The notes beneath the pieces are model-generated. The model had not been told where the DNA came from, made no database searches, and saw only the letters and a program-made list of their open reading frames with translations. DNA of 64,000 nucleotides from Amborella trichopoda (lineage: Eukaryota > Streptophyta > Magnoliopsida > Amborellales > Amborellaceae). The stretch's first letter is position 1; each line of letters starts with the position of its first letter. Positions 1 to 10,300 of this stretch are shown here, piece by piece. Position numbers and translations under genes: made by a program. The DNA lies in NCBI RefSeq assembly GCF_000471905.2, contig NW_006499644.1, positions 789,827 through 853,826 on the forward strand, written 5' to 3'.

Positions 1-935
1 CGCAGCTACAGTTTAAGGTCCTATAGTTTGGACCACAGAGTTTAGGGTCGTGCATCTAGACCAAGGCTAAGCAGTTTAGGGGCATGCAGTATGGACCGGG
101 GTTGAGCAGTTCAGGGTCATGCAATATGGACCTCCACTACAATTTAAGGTCATGCTGTATGGACCACAGCTACAGTTTAAGTTCATATAGCTTGGACCAT
201 GGAGTTTAGGATCATGCATCTAGACCAAGGCTGAGCAGTTAAGGGTCATGCAGAATGGATCGAGGCTGAGCAGTTTAGGGTCATGCAGTATGGATCGGGA
301 TTGAGCAGTTTAGGGTCATGCAGTATGGACCCTCGCTACAGCTTAAGGTCATATAGTTTGGACCATGGAGTTTAAGGTCTTGCATCTAGACAAAGGCTGA
401 GCAATTTTGGGTCATGCAGTATGGACCGAAGCAGAGCAGTTTAGGGTCACGCATTATGGACCAAGACTTAGCAGTTTAGTCTTGTGCAGTATGGACCGTG
501 GCTGAGCAGTTTAGGATCATGCAGTACAGACCGAGGATGAGCAGTTTAGGGTCGCACAGTATGGACCGCAGCTATAATTTAACGTCATAGAGTTTGGACC
601 ATGGAGTTTAAGGTCGTGCACCTAGACCAAGGCTGAGCAGTTTAGGGTCATGCAGTATGGATCGAGGTTGAGCACTTTGGCATCATACAGTATGGACAAG
701 ACTGAGCAGTTTAGGGTCATTCAGTATGGACCGTGGCTGAGCAGTTTAGGGTCGTGCAGTATGGACCGAGGCTGAGCAGTTTAGGTCGTGCAGTATGGAC
801 TGAGGCTGAGAAGGATAAGGTCGTGCAGTATGGACCTAGAATGAGCAGTTTAGGGTCATGCAATATGGACCACAGCTATAGTTTAAGGTCATATAGATTA
901 GACCATGGAGTTTAAGGTCGTGCATCTAAACCATC
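1..935 (-). repeat. TatA 3' UTR minisatellite, ~36-40 bp units
   Basis: About two dozen degenerate units share the core cagtttagggtcatgcagta, usually followed by tggacc and a short variable link. Every fourth to seventh unit is replaced by a variant reading ctacagtttaaggtcatata and gcatctagaccaaggctgag, which gives a higher-order pattern (variants near 5, 170, 330, 570 and 873). Read on the minus strand, the sense of the neighbouring pol, the core is gcatgaccctaaactg. The same motif lies in the same relative place and orientation in TatD (44770-45430) and more weakly at 43200-43230, 43560-43595 and 51105-51175. I therefore assign it to the 3' UTR of TatA. The array runs off the left edge. Confidence 0.85.
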
Positions 936-1440
936 GTGTAGGTCTCCATGTAAATGGAGCTTCATAGGGAATAGGTCTATGGATGGTAATCCGACTCCTT
1001 GGGGGTAAAATGGCTAAGACTATTCACAAATTGAGAGCTCAGATAGAAATGGTATCCTGATGAAGGATGACCAGCAGGAGTGGGCCTCACTGTGGTTTTA
1101 ATGGGGGTAAGCGTACTTTCTGAGTGAAAGATGAGTCTCTATAACAGGTAACTTGACTCCCTGGGGGGTAAGGTAGCTTAGTGTGAAGCTGACCCACTAG
1201 GGATTGGGGAAGTAAGAATGACCCTAAACTTCACCTAGGATGATGGGTGGCAGTATGGTTGTGACTCCTAGTGGGGGATGAGGGATAGCTCCTAACTACA
1301 TTGGGAAAGTCACAGTTAAGGTGCAACGACCTAGGTGCAAGTCCATCCTAGCTTGGGTACAACTCCACTAGGGATAGTGGTAGGGCATACACTACTTGAA
1401 ATACGATCGATGCCATGTGTAGCACTGATGGTTTATTGAA
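936..1440 (-). other. TatA 3' UTR block shared with TatD
   Basis: No coding capacity is visible. The stretch around 961-1020 matches the reverse complement of about 44641-44705 in TatD at roughly three bases in four by eye (shared words such as ggatggt and aaaatggct). Both lie directly beside the gcatgac-taaac minisatellite. Further phrases of the type gactcc-n-ggggg recur at 991, 1159 and 1263, as actcc and gagtcc phrases do in the TatD block. This is what ties 1-1440 to the 3' UTR of a Tat element rather than to host DNA. Confidence 0.65.
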
Positions 1441-1894
1441 AATATTCAACCAGCGCTGAGTTCTCACAAAACAACCTGCGCTGTTCAGCTGTCATTGTGA
1501 ATGACCTGTGGTATTATCAGAAGACAACCGGCGCTGAGTTAACTGGCATTGGGATCATTTTGGAGACATACTCGACGCCAAGTCAACCAGCGTTAAGGTT
1601 GTATTTACAAACACACCCGGCGCTAAGTCAACCAGCACTAGGGTCATATTTAGAAACACTCCTGGTGCTAAGTCAACCGGCGCTAGGGTTGTTTGGAGAC
1701 ACACTCGGCACTAAGTCAACCAGCGCTAAGGTTGTATTTGGAAACACACCGGGCTTCAAGGCAACTAGTGGTAAGGGTGTTTAGAGACACACCCCGCACT
1801 AAGTCAACCGGCGCTAAGGTTGTATTTGGAAACACACCCGGCACCAAGTCAACCGATGCTAGGGTTGTTTGAAAATTTATCCAGCACTACATCA
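1441..1894. repeat. 45-bp tandem repeat with ccggcgcta core
   Basis: Seven units start at 1584, 1629, 1674, 1717, 1762, 1805 and 1850, so the period is 43-45 bp. Each has two half-units built on caaccggcgctaag and acacccggcactaag, separated by ggttgtatttggaaa. Less regular copies precede them from 1450. Because 45 is a multiple of three, the plus strand stays open and yields a 15-residue periodic peptide, but nothing suggests it is translated. The core recalls the arrays in the TatA U5, the TatG U5 and the DelB promoter. No matching array occurs at this place in TatD, so this may belong to a separate insertion within the TatA 3' UTR. Confidence 0.75.
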
Positions 1895-3213
1895 ACTGAC
1901 GCTGAGGATGGATTGATGAGAGCTCCCTCGAGCCTTGTGTCGAAACCCGACCCAGCTCATTATCGCTTAGCTTCTCTTAGATTCAATTGGTATTCTGAGT
2001 TTGTGAAGGGCTTTTGAGGGAAGTGTAGTCTATATAAGGGGGTAAAACCTCGTTGTCCCTTATTTTTCACCTAGGGTAAAAAACTTAAGCAAGTTTTCTT
2101 TAACCGTGAGGAGAGAGTGCCCTGTTGAAGTTTCCAGCGAGCAGTGGGATTTTAGCAACTGTCTCTGTAGGGAAGGTTCTTTGGTAGGTAGCAGGATTTC
2201 AGTAAGGGTTTTGTCGAGAAGTCCTTCGAGGTGCGGACTTGGCCCAGAATTTGGCAAAGTTCCAGAGAGAGTAGCAGGGACAGGAGAGACCTCCTGGAAG
2301 TTTTCTACGAAAGGGAAGAAATTCCGACTTCCCTTTTCCTTTCTGACAGTGAGTATTTTCATATATCCTTTTAAGGGGTTTCCCTACGGTTGTGGTAGTT
2401 TTCCGACACCACTCGTGGTGTTGCAAAAGTTATCGAGCACTTTCAACAGGTTTTTCGGGGTTATCTCCACTTTTCTACCCTATTAGTGGTGTTGCAGAGG
2501 TCTCCCGATGAGGTTCTGGCGAAGTTGAGGCCAAAAAGATAAGCGAGAGGTTTTCCTGTGAGTTTCTGACCGTGTGGCAAAAGTTCCGACGGAAGACAAA
2601 CGGTCGTAGGAGGTGGGTTGTACGATCGTGGGAGGTGGACCGTTGTGGGGAAGGCGTACGGCTGCTGGAAGTGAACCATCGTCCTTAGAAATCGTGTGAC
2701 CATCAAGGAGGTGTGAAAGCTTAAGTTTCGAGAATCTAGGAGTCTTGGGAGGCGAACAGTTACGATAGAGCCAGCGTTAATAGAAGTGCAGCTGGCGCTG
2801 AGGCAACCGACGCTGATGGTTTGGAGTGCCGACACAACTGACGCTGAACCCCAAGAAAGGCAACCGGCGCTTAGGGCTAAGAGCTCAACTGGCCCTGGCC
2901 CTTGGAGAACACAACCGGCATTGGCTTCAATTGGTGCTCGTCAGCACATGTGGCTTATCACGATGCGAAGAAAGACACTCACATATGGTGGTAAGTCATG
3001 TGCGAGGTTCGCGGTGCTCGACGATGAGCTATGTATGGCGATGTTCATGGGCTGGCAAAAAGTGGCAAAGGATGGGGCATGGCTTGTGGTACCTATTGGA
3101 AGACAAATCCTCTAGAATAACAGTGAGGTCAATGTTGTTTTGTGGAGGGTCATCCACTGTGAACAGGGCATGCTTTCCGTCATAGGCCAGCTCCTTGTTA
3201 GGGCAGCCCCTCT
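1895..3213 (+). other. Unassigned block, possible solo LTR, with TATA-like site
   Basis: This 1.3 kb block has no recognisable protein. A good TATA-like site, tatataaggg, sits at 2031-2040 in plus orientation, opposite to TatA, about 135 bp after the 45-bp array. Downstream are short direct repeats (gtggtgttgc at 2415 and 2485; cgtgggaggtgg and relatives at 2605-2650) and another cluster of gccagcg, ctggcgctgag and ccgacgctgat words at 2771-2885. Repeats upstream of a TATA box followed by a transcribed-looking segment would fit a plus-oriented LTR inserted in TatA, but I could not find matching ends or a target duplication. Confidence 0.3.
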
Positions 3214-3304
3214 TGTATGTTTGATATACAGGTCGAATGGATCCTACGTCGTATGTTCGACATACATGTCAAATGAGGTATCTGGCTTGTATGTTTGACA
3301 TACA
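3214..3304. repeat. Three-copy hairpin repeat, GTATGT/ACATAC
   Basis: Three inverted repeats lie 34-40 bp apart: TGTATGT/ATATACA at 3214-3230 (one G-T pair), GTATGT/ACATAC at 3251-3265 with loop TCG, and TGTATGT/ACATACA at 3288-3304 with loop TTG. Each is followed by a caggtcgaatgg or catgtcgaatgg tail. They lie between the unassigned block and the degenerate end of TatA pol. Confidence 0.7.
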
Positions 3305-3733
3305 TGTCGAATGGACTTAAGCTAACTTCTTGGAGTGGCTCTGCTTTGTCTTCTGGCTTGTAACCATTCTCTTACTCGTCAGATGAATTAAAGCTAACTC
3401 TCCAAGTGGTTTCTCTTCTTCTTCATGAGGAGGTCCTTCCTTTTGTGGGTTTGCTTCTTCCTCATGGGACAGGCATTTGTTTTGGCCTGTAACCTTCCTC
3501 TTACTCTCAGATGCAAGAGAAAAACCCAAGGTTTTGGTTTTTAACCATCTTCTTATCATCAGATGCAAGAGACTTGTAACCTTCCTAGCAATGGGTTCTT
3601 GTAACTTGTAACTCATTTTTACTGCAATAAAAATAAAAAGAGTTAGCATTTTGTTTGGACTATCTTGCTTGTTTTCACATTGAGTCCCTTTGTTTTGAAT
3701 ATAAATCATGGATAGTACTTCTGTAGGTATCGC
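3305..3733 (-). other. TatA region just downstream of pol
   Basis: Three loose repeats carry a word such as ttgtaaccttcctcttac followed by cagatgcaagag (near 3358, 3486 and 3535). A 130-residue minus-strand reading frame at 3317-3709 is lysine- and glutamate-rich with two copies of a HEEE-type motif. It starts after the pol stop and resembles nothing I know, so I do not call it a gene. It could be a degenerate extra ORF or repeat-derived. Confidence 0.4.
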
Positions 3734-5170
3734 CTATTGAGTAGGGGGCATTGCCTCTTCCCCATCAGGATGTGTCAATATGCAAGCTCCGTTGAGCGAG
3801 ACCTTTTTTACTGTAAAGGGACCTTCTCACTTAATCTCAAACTTCCCTTTGTGCCGGCCATGCATGACAATAGGCCTCTTAACGGCTAAGACTAGATCAC
3901 CACAAGCGAATGAGCAGATCTTGATAGACATGTCAAAAGCCCTCTTCATTCTCCCTTGGTTGATTTCAAGGTTCTGCTGAGCCTCTAGCTTCTTTTCGTC
4001 GAGTGCATCCAATTTTGATACCAGAGCTTGACTCTCTCATCTGCAGTTATTCCTTGGTGAATAGTGACTCAGAGTGAAGGATTTGTATTTCGAGAGGTAA
4101 AATTGCTTCACCCCCATAGACTAGAGAATAAGGAGTGGAATCAGTAGAATTTCGTGTAGTGGTACAATAAGCCCGCAGTGCTTCGGGAAGCTTCTCATGC
4201 CAGTTCTTCCTTGTATTTGATACCGACTTTCATAAAACATTGCACAGAGTCTTAATGAAAGCCTCAGCTAATCCATTCGCTCTAGGGTGGTACATAGTCA
4301 AGTACCTCCATTCGAAATCGAACTGATTAACTAAGCGATCAATGTGATGACTCCTAAATTGAGGGCCATTGTCTAATGTTATCCGGTTGGGTACTCCGAA
4401 GCGGTATATGATATGATGTCGAACGAAGTAGGCCACTGTTGGCCTAGTAACTTTCTTAAAGGGGACTGCTTCAGCAAACTTAGAAACATAATTTGTTGCA
4501 ACTAGGATAAAAACATGGCCCATTGCGGAAGGAGGTCAATAGGCCCTATGATATCCATACCCCATTGTGAGAAGGGCCATGACGCAATCGTGGGGTGTAA
4601 GCGCTCTGGAAGCTGAAGAACCAGGATGGAATGTATTTGTCATACTTAGCACTTTTTAGCAAAGCTTAAGGAATTGGTTATCATGGAAGGCTAATAGTAT
4701 CCCATCCTGCATATTTGTTCATAGAATTTAGGACCGGACTGGTGTAGTCCACAGATGCCTGAGTGAACTTCTTCTAACACCTTATTTTCACCTTAAATAT
4801 CGATGCATCTAAAAAAAATGTTGTCAAGCGACAATTTGAAGAGAGCATCTCCTTCGAGGAGGGTATACTTGGTGGACATTTGACATATGTGATTGCGCTT
4901 GGCACGATCTTCCAGGAGCCTGCCATGTTTTAGGAAATTGGTGATGGGCTCTCTCCAATCTTCTACCTGCTCAATTTCTGTGCACATTGGGTCAAAGAAT
5001 TCTGCTCCCTGATTTTGACCCTTAGCTCCTTGACTATGTGTTATTGCTTGTTTAGTTTTGATTACTTCTTTGGCCCATAGAAGTGCTCCAAATGGATAAG
5101 GGGGACACTCGGGGAAGATGTTTCTCTTGTCGATATGTCTCCATTCTGCCACCAAAACAAGCGTGGGCCC
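3734..5170 (-). pseudogene. TatA integrase (pol C-terminal part)
   Basis: This is the remnant of a Tat-lineage integrase, which would insert element cDNA into host chromatin. On the minus strand the order is linker (DWREPITNFLKHGRL), zinc-binding region (EVHSGICGLH near 4760), catalytic core (4523-4230), the PEALRAYCTTTRNS region (~4200-4100) and a C-terminal part with MKRAFD and CGDLVLAVKRPIVMH (4012-3827). The reading ends with a stop at 3734-3736. Damage is heavy. Several frames are needed, a Trp codon has become TGA at 3827-3829, and the first catalytic Asp of the core (usually in an AT-D-Y motif) reads Asn in VATNYVSKF. The second Asp (ITLDNGPQF) and the Glu (GLAEAF) remain. It follows the extra RNase H, the diagnostic Tat order. 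Confidence 0.9.
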
Positions 5171-5555
5171 TGATGAGGACAACAGAATTGTAGCATCGAG
5201 TTTTGCGAGTGCATCGGCTTGCACATTTAGCCTCCTTAGGATGTGACTCAGAGATATGTCTTCAAACTAGGCTATATATGATTTTGTTGTATCGTGATAA
5301 GGCTTGAATCACATCATAGATCCCTTTGAGTTGTTGGATAACCAACTCAGAGCCATAGATCTTAAGCTGCTCTAAGTCGAGATCGAAGGCTATCTCGAGT
5401 CTGATTATAAGGGCCTGATATTCTGCTTCATTATGAGAACTGGCTTGAGTGAGAGAGAAAGATAGTGGCAGTACTCCTCCTCTCGGAGTCAGGAATACTA
5501 CTCCGGTGCCTCCTAGATCTGATTGGAAACCTCCGTCAAAGTATAATTCCCACAT
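5171..5555 (-). pseudogene. TatA additional RNase H (aRH)
   Basis: This is a second, plant-type RNase H domain between the Ty3-type RNase H and integrase, a hallmark of Tat/Ogre elements. The reading begins WELYFDGGFQSDLGGTG, carries the Glu-containing SHNEAEYQALI helix, and continues across a frameshift into the closing motif QADALAKLDATILL at ~5224-5185. In relatives the third acidic residue lies in a YGDSQLVI-type motif. Here the line reads IYGSELVIQQL, so that Asp is missing and catalytic activity is unlikely. The frameshift lies between 5224 and 5262. Confidence 0.88.
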
Positions 5556-5603
5556 ATGAAAAAGATCAGCATAGAATACTTCTTCAGCAGGGAGGTCGCT
5601 TGA

Positions 5604-6165
5604 TTAAGGAGATTCTGCCTGTACAAGTTGTGCCACGAGAAAATTAGCCAAGGCCTGGCCCTTGATGGCCTTCTGTGGGACATACATGATATCGAGCTCT
5701 ATCAGTAATAATGCCGACCTAGAAAGGCGTCCCGACAAACATGGGCGTGTCATGAGAAACTTTACCGGATTAGCCTTTGATACAAGTTTTACTTCATGAC
5801 CAAGCAAGTAATGACGGAGTTTCTGTACTGCGAAAATCAGGGCTCGACACATCTTTTCTATCGAGGGATAGTTCTTCTCGGTCCCTGCATCCTGCAGCTA
5901 AGGTTATGTAACGTAGTCTCTTTTCCCTCTTCATTGTTTTGTGCCAACAATGATCCGAGTGACTCATCTAAGGCAGTCACGTATAAAATGAGGGGCTTTC
6001 CCAATACTGGTGTAGATAATACTGGAGGGTTGAGTAAATAATGTTTGATGTCATCAAGGGCTGCCTGACATGCTTCATCTCAGATGAATGGTGTATCTTT
6101 CTTTAGCATGTGTGTAAAGGGCTTACAACGACCTGATATGTTTGACATGAACCTGCGAATGTATG
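5604..6165 (-). pseudogene. TatA Ty3-type RNase H
   Basis: This is the RNase H that follows reverse transcriptase and degrades the RNA strand during element replication. The 5852-5604 reading gives CRALIFAVQKLRHYLLGHEV, then IELDIMYVPQKAIKGQALAN, matching the C-terminal half of the family (tether to a Y.P.KAIKGQALADFLA-type ending). The upstream half, 6165-5853, is readable only by switching frames (segments such as PVLSTPVLGKPLILYV, then SLGSLLAQNNEEGKE). No continuous frame survives. Confidence 0.85.
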
Positions 6166-7021
6166 TCAGTTGCCTTTGGAGGGAGCGCAGTTCTTGAAAT
6201 GAAGTCTGTGTGACATTTCTTGGATTTCCTTGATCTTGACTGGCTCAAATTCAAGCACTCTATGTCTGACGATGAACCCTAAGAATTTTTCGAAACGAAC
6301 GTCAAAAGCGCATTTCAATGCGTTCATTTCTAGCTGATGAAGACGCAAGCGTTTGAACACCTTTTCAAGATCTCTCATATGAGCATTCTTCTCTTTGGAT
6401 TTTACCACCAAGTCATCCACATAACACTTCACGTCTTTGTGCATAATGTCTCAGAAAATGGTCGTCATTGCTCTCTGGTATGTGGCACCGGTATTCTTTA
6501 ATCCAAAAGGCATCATTGTGTAACAAAAGACCCCTTTCGGAGTTAAGAATGTTGTGACCTCTTCATCCTCAGGCGCCATCCTTATCTGATTATACCCGGA
6601 GTATCCATCCATGAAAGAAAATATTTTGACAATGAGTTTTGGAGTCAATGAGCATCTCGGTGAATGGCAACGGGAAGTCATCCTTGGGACAAGCGGTATT
6701 CAAATCGTGAAAGTCAATATAGAACTTGATTTGACCATTCTTCTTCTTAACTGAAACGACATTTGCCAACCATTTTGGGCACTTGACTTCATGGATGAAA
6801 CATGCTTGTCTAAGTTTGGTTATCTCAGCGTCTATCTGCATTTCGAGGTCAGACCTAAACCTTCTTGATTTCTGTTTGACAGGTTTGACAGTCGGATCAA
6901 TGCAGAGACGGTGAACGACGACTTGAGGGTCTAAACCGGCCATCTCATGGTAATGTCTGGCAAAGACGTCCCAGTACATTTTCAAGAAGGTGATGAATTC
7001 CTCTATCTCGTCTAGAGACAT
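6166..7021 (-). pseudogene. TatA reverse transcriptase
   Basis: This is the polymerase domain that would copy element RNA into cDNA. Visible motifs in order are an entry segment ending AGLDPQVVVHRLCIDP, then KQKSRRFRSDLE, VSVKKKNGQIKFYIDFHDLN, ACPKDDFPLP, MDGYSGYNQIRMAPEDEE, TFLTPKGVFCYTMMPFGLKN, ATYQRAM and the catalytic CYVDDLVVKS. Three overlapping frames are needed (7021-6590, 6681-6451, 6444-6166), so at least two frameshifts are present. The family normally has a protease upstream, but none is recognisable between gag and this domain. Confidence 0.92.
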
Positions 7022-8117
7022 TCTTGCGCTTCTTTGTGGTAAGTGGCTTGACCTTAGGTTTAGCTACCAGGGCATCAGCAACTGTTGGGAATCCTGCTGC
7101 CTGGGCCAGGGTCTTTCTCAATCATTTTCGCTGCGTCCTGCGTATATTGATTCCTTCGAATTCTCGGTCTAGAGCCTTGAAGTCTGGGCACATCCAGGTC
7201 GTACCTGAAGAAGACACAGGAGAAAGAGAATGAGAAGCAGGAGAAGAAGGTAAAGAAGGGTTAGAAAGTGGGGGACTTTTAAGGTCATTCCCCTTATCAG
7301 ACAGTGGGAGACTTTTAAGGTCATTCCCCTTATCGGACCAATCTGGGCAGCATTTTACGTCATCACTAGGATTGGACGGTTGTAAGGGATCTTTAGGTAT
7401 TTCCCTTGCTTAGAGCGCTGGGGAGTGCTTTTAACGTCATCACCCTCATCGGACGTGTGTAGGGGGTCTTTTAGGTCTTTCCCTTACTTAGACCATTGGG
7501 GAGTGCTTTTAACATCGTCACCCTCATTGGACGTTTGCTAAGTGGAAGATGGCACGGGGACGTCTTCTTGATAGGATGAAGAAGGAAAAAGGATCGTGTT
7601 GGAGATAAAGTTCAGCAAAGTTGGCAATGGAGGAAGGGGCCTAAGAAATTCTTACTCAATTGTGGGTTGAGCGGTCTTGTGTTTTCGGAGAGCAGCCCTT
7701 GGTGCCTGTCTCTTTCTGTTTTTCTAAGGTCTATTTGATTTATGTCACTGGGGTGGCAAACTTCTCTAGCTTGGTGAACCGCTTCTCATCTAAAGGACTT
7801 GAGTCTGCCTCGGCCACGATAGATCATCCATGGCTGGGAAGTCAAGGGTTCTACAGAGTCTAGGTCATTGATCGGAAGGTTCTTCCTTGTGAGATCTTCT
7901 TGTCCCGATGAGGAAGTGATATGGTGATCACTTACGGGGAGGTTTTAAAATTCTTGACGCTCCCGTATCTTCTCCACGAACATATCAAGGAAAGTTGTGC
8001 ATTCTGACAAATAATGACCTCTTATATGATGGAATAGGCACCAACGATCTTCAGTCCCCTTAGCAAGGTAGCGGGGTTGCCTTGCCTGCTTTAGTGTCAT
8101 TATGCCTTCCTGAAGCA
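7022..8117 (-). pseudogene. TatA gag-pol junction, protease missing
   Basis: About 1.1 kb joins the gag knuckle to reverse transcriptase. The 7233-7030 part is the counterpart of TatC 28260-28060, judged by DNA and by a CPDFKALDREFEGI-like reading (TatC: CPDLEALDKELKGY). A tandem repeat lies at 7260-7560. The rest is degenerate. I searched for the D-S/T-G or D-N-G-S protease motif followed by the hydrophobic-G flap and did not see one. Either a deletion removed it or mutations hide it. Confidence 0.55.
7260..7560 (-). repeat. ~55/110-bp repeat encoding acidic peptide
   Basis: Five degenerate copies carry the phrase gcttttaacgtcatcaccct or acttttaaggtcattcccct, each followed by tatcgga or catcgga. 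On the minus strand each copy reads roughly as S-D-E-G-D-D-V-K-S, a short acidic segment. TatC has three copies of the same repeat at 28335-28490, in the same place upstream of the knuckle. The repeat is therefore an ancestral part of this gag family whose copy number varies. Confidence 0.7.
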
Positions 8118-9230
8118 TTATAATGAAGAGGGCATAGAGATACCCATCATTTCGTCCTCCTCTTGAATGATTATGGCATGGGTGGCCTTAGCTGCCCCGA
8201 AGGCCTTCTTTAAATCTTCAAGCTTTATCTGACCTTTCAGAATAAGGGCCTCAATGATATCCTTCACTGTATTGCAGTTATCTATAAGATGATTGATCCT
8301 CCGATGGTAGGCATAATAATTTTTCTGAGTGTCTATGCCAGATTGCTTAGGGAACCTGGTTTCCAAAAGCTGGATCATATTATGCTCCAATAATAACTAA
8401 AACAGCACACGAAGGGATAGACCTTATTCCTATGCCTGGTGAAATAATCACTCTGATCAAAGTTGGCTGGTGGAGGTACCCGATTGTACAACTATTGCTG
8501 CTTGCTAGCCTAGGGTGTTACCTTCACCGTGCTTACCTCTTTAGAGAGGTCCAAAGTTTGAGAGGGAGCCTTCTTTGAATGAGTGACCATAACGGCTGCA
8601 CTAATTAACCCTTTCTGTTGGCCGCCCTATGTGTCATTCCGAGAGCCAACATTGCCTCGTTTGTTCGTTGAACTTGTAGATGGTTGTCGTGCCCCACCAT
8701 GATGGCATGACAAACTTTCTGTGAGAACTGATTTAGAGATCAACTCTGACATGGAGGTCGGATTAGGGGCCTCAACATGTTGAGTGATTTCAGGTCGCAT
8801 GTTCCTCATGCAAGTTTGGACTGCTTCCTTCTCGAGCATAGGATTAGGATGACGGGTAGCCAAGTTTTTCCATCTTGATATGAACTAATCTATGAGCTCA
8901 TCAGGGTCTTGCGTCCAGGTGAGAAGCTCGATGGTTTGAACTTCTCTCTCAACCTCATAAAAGCGTTGATAGAACGGTTTCTCCATCTCCTCCCATGTAT
9001 GTATCGAGTTTGGAGGAAGTCGGGCATACCATTGAAATGCTGGGCCATCAAGGGACTCAATGAACTGGCGGAGACGAAGTCTCCCATTAGCTGTTGTTTC
9101 CTGACATGCTGCCTAGAAGTGGGCGATATGCTAGTTTAGGGAGGTGGTTCCGCTAAATAGAGGAAACTTCCCTTTCTTATAGTCTGAGGGGAACGGGACT
9201 TGTTCAACATAGGAAGGATATGGTCTTTGA
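8118..9230 (-). pseudogene. TatA gag: capsid and zinc-knuckle region
   Basis: This is the structural protein of the element particle. The capsid part reads, in pieces, PLMAQHFNGMPDFLQTRYIH, WRNRSINAFMRLREKF (9087-8890) and LEKEAVQTCMRNMRPEITQ (8863-8627). It is followed by the nucleocapsid region at 8390-8118. The Tat-type knuckle is C-x2-H-x4-H-x4-C; here it reads YAYHRRINHLIDNC, so the first Cys is Tyr while both His and the last Cys remain. It is followed by KDIIEALILKGQIKLEDLKK. Stops between 8627 and 8390 and around 8880 break the frame. Confidence 0.85.
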
Positions 9231-10300
9231 TAATGCGTCGTGCCCTGTATGCTAAGAATTTGTCTGTTCTTTAGGCTATGGGTGACCATAGCATTAATAT
9301 CTGACTAAGAAATGGGATGAGGGACATAATTGTTCTGTGAGGTAGACGGAGGAGGCTGCTGTGGAGGTACACCATCAAAGTGATAGGAATTGGCCTCATG
9401 GTTAGCCGACTGGCGTGCAGCGTCAATATGATCAATCTTCTACATCATTGCGTGCACCATGTCCTCAAATTTGTGTATACGATCCTCCTGCACATCACTA
9501 GGCTTGCTTACAACCATTATGCTGAACGTTTCTCTAAGAAGGCCAATGTTAGTGGCAACTGAAGGCTTGCGAGCTTGACGGGTCATACATGGTCGGTCAG
9601 TCATTAAGGGATCAGCATGCCCTGACTGAACTTGACTTTTGTACACAAATCGCGTTAGGACCGGTTCTCGACGGTCTTGGGACAGTGGCTGAGGAGCTGG
9701 TTCATGACAGTCTTGGGACCGTGGCTGCTCAATGGCTGAGTCTTCTTCTGCGACAGTAACCACAGCACAGGGCTCATTGAGCTCTTCTTCAGGCTTCATG
9801 GTTTGAAGGTGGTAGAAGGGATTCAGGTGAAGAGGGTCGTCAAAATTGGCTGTTTTGATTGCCTTGGTCACCTCCCTAGTAAAAATTCGTAGTCCTCTAT
9901 CACATTTAACTTTGAAGTTTTGATGGACCTCGCGCCAAAATTGCGATCTAGGTTGCGGCTGGTCAACTCTTCTTGCACAGGAGAGAGCTCTCTTCATCAG
10001 ATGCGGCAATGGATGAGGGCTAGAAACTGAAGTTATCTTGGGCCAGAGGATGAAGGCCGCGATCTTCCGTGAGGTCCATGCCCCGAGCTGTCTTATGAGC
10101 TCCAAAGACATGACCAAAGTGTTGGGGTTGTTTCAGGATGGTACTCTTGGGGAAAACCTTCGAGTACTAAGGTTGGAGGTACATACATGCTCGATGAAGG
10201 AGGAGCAGGCAAGAGTAGGGTCGACTCATGAGGAGGCCTGAGTCGAGGACGAGGGGACATCTGAGATGGTGGCGTGTGTGTGCCCCACAAAGAAGCATTA
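9231..10300 (-). pseudogene. TatA gag N-terminal region
   Basis: The longest piece, 10117-9440 (225 residues), contains SSPHPLPHLMKRALSCARRV, PRSQFWREVHQNFKVKCDRG, an acidic and proline-rich middle with repeated QPRSQDCHEP-type words, and ends KFEDMVHAMM. TatC (31262-30924) and TatG (59601-59786) carry the same PHPLPHLME and SQFW-EV-QN-K-K words, so this is a conserved gag segment and not a chance frame. The stretch 9439-9231 continues into the segment equivalent to TatG 60174-60434. Confidence 0.75.

Noticed and set aside
1-935. CRISPR-like array of ~36-bp repeats
   Set aside because: Units are degenerate, spacers are themselves repeat-derived, no cas genes, and the context is plant retroelements.
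1497-1784. Periodic 15-residue repeat protein
   Set aside because: The frame stays open only because the DNA period is 45 bp; no coding signal.
2031-2040. Promoter of a host gene
   Set aside because: No host coding sequence follows; everything nearby is repeat DNA.
3317-3709. 130-residue Lys/Glu-rich minus-strand ORF
   Set aside because: Begins after the pol stop, repeats derive from DNA repeats, no known domain; left as an uncertain note, not a gene.
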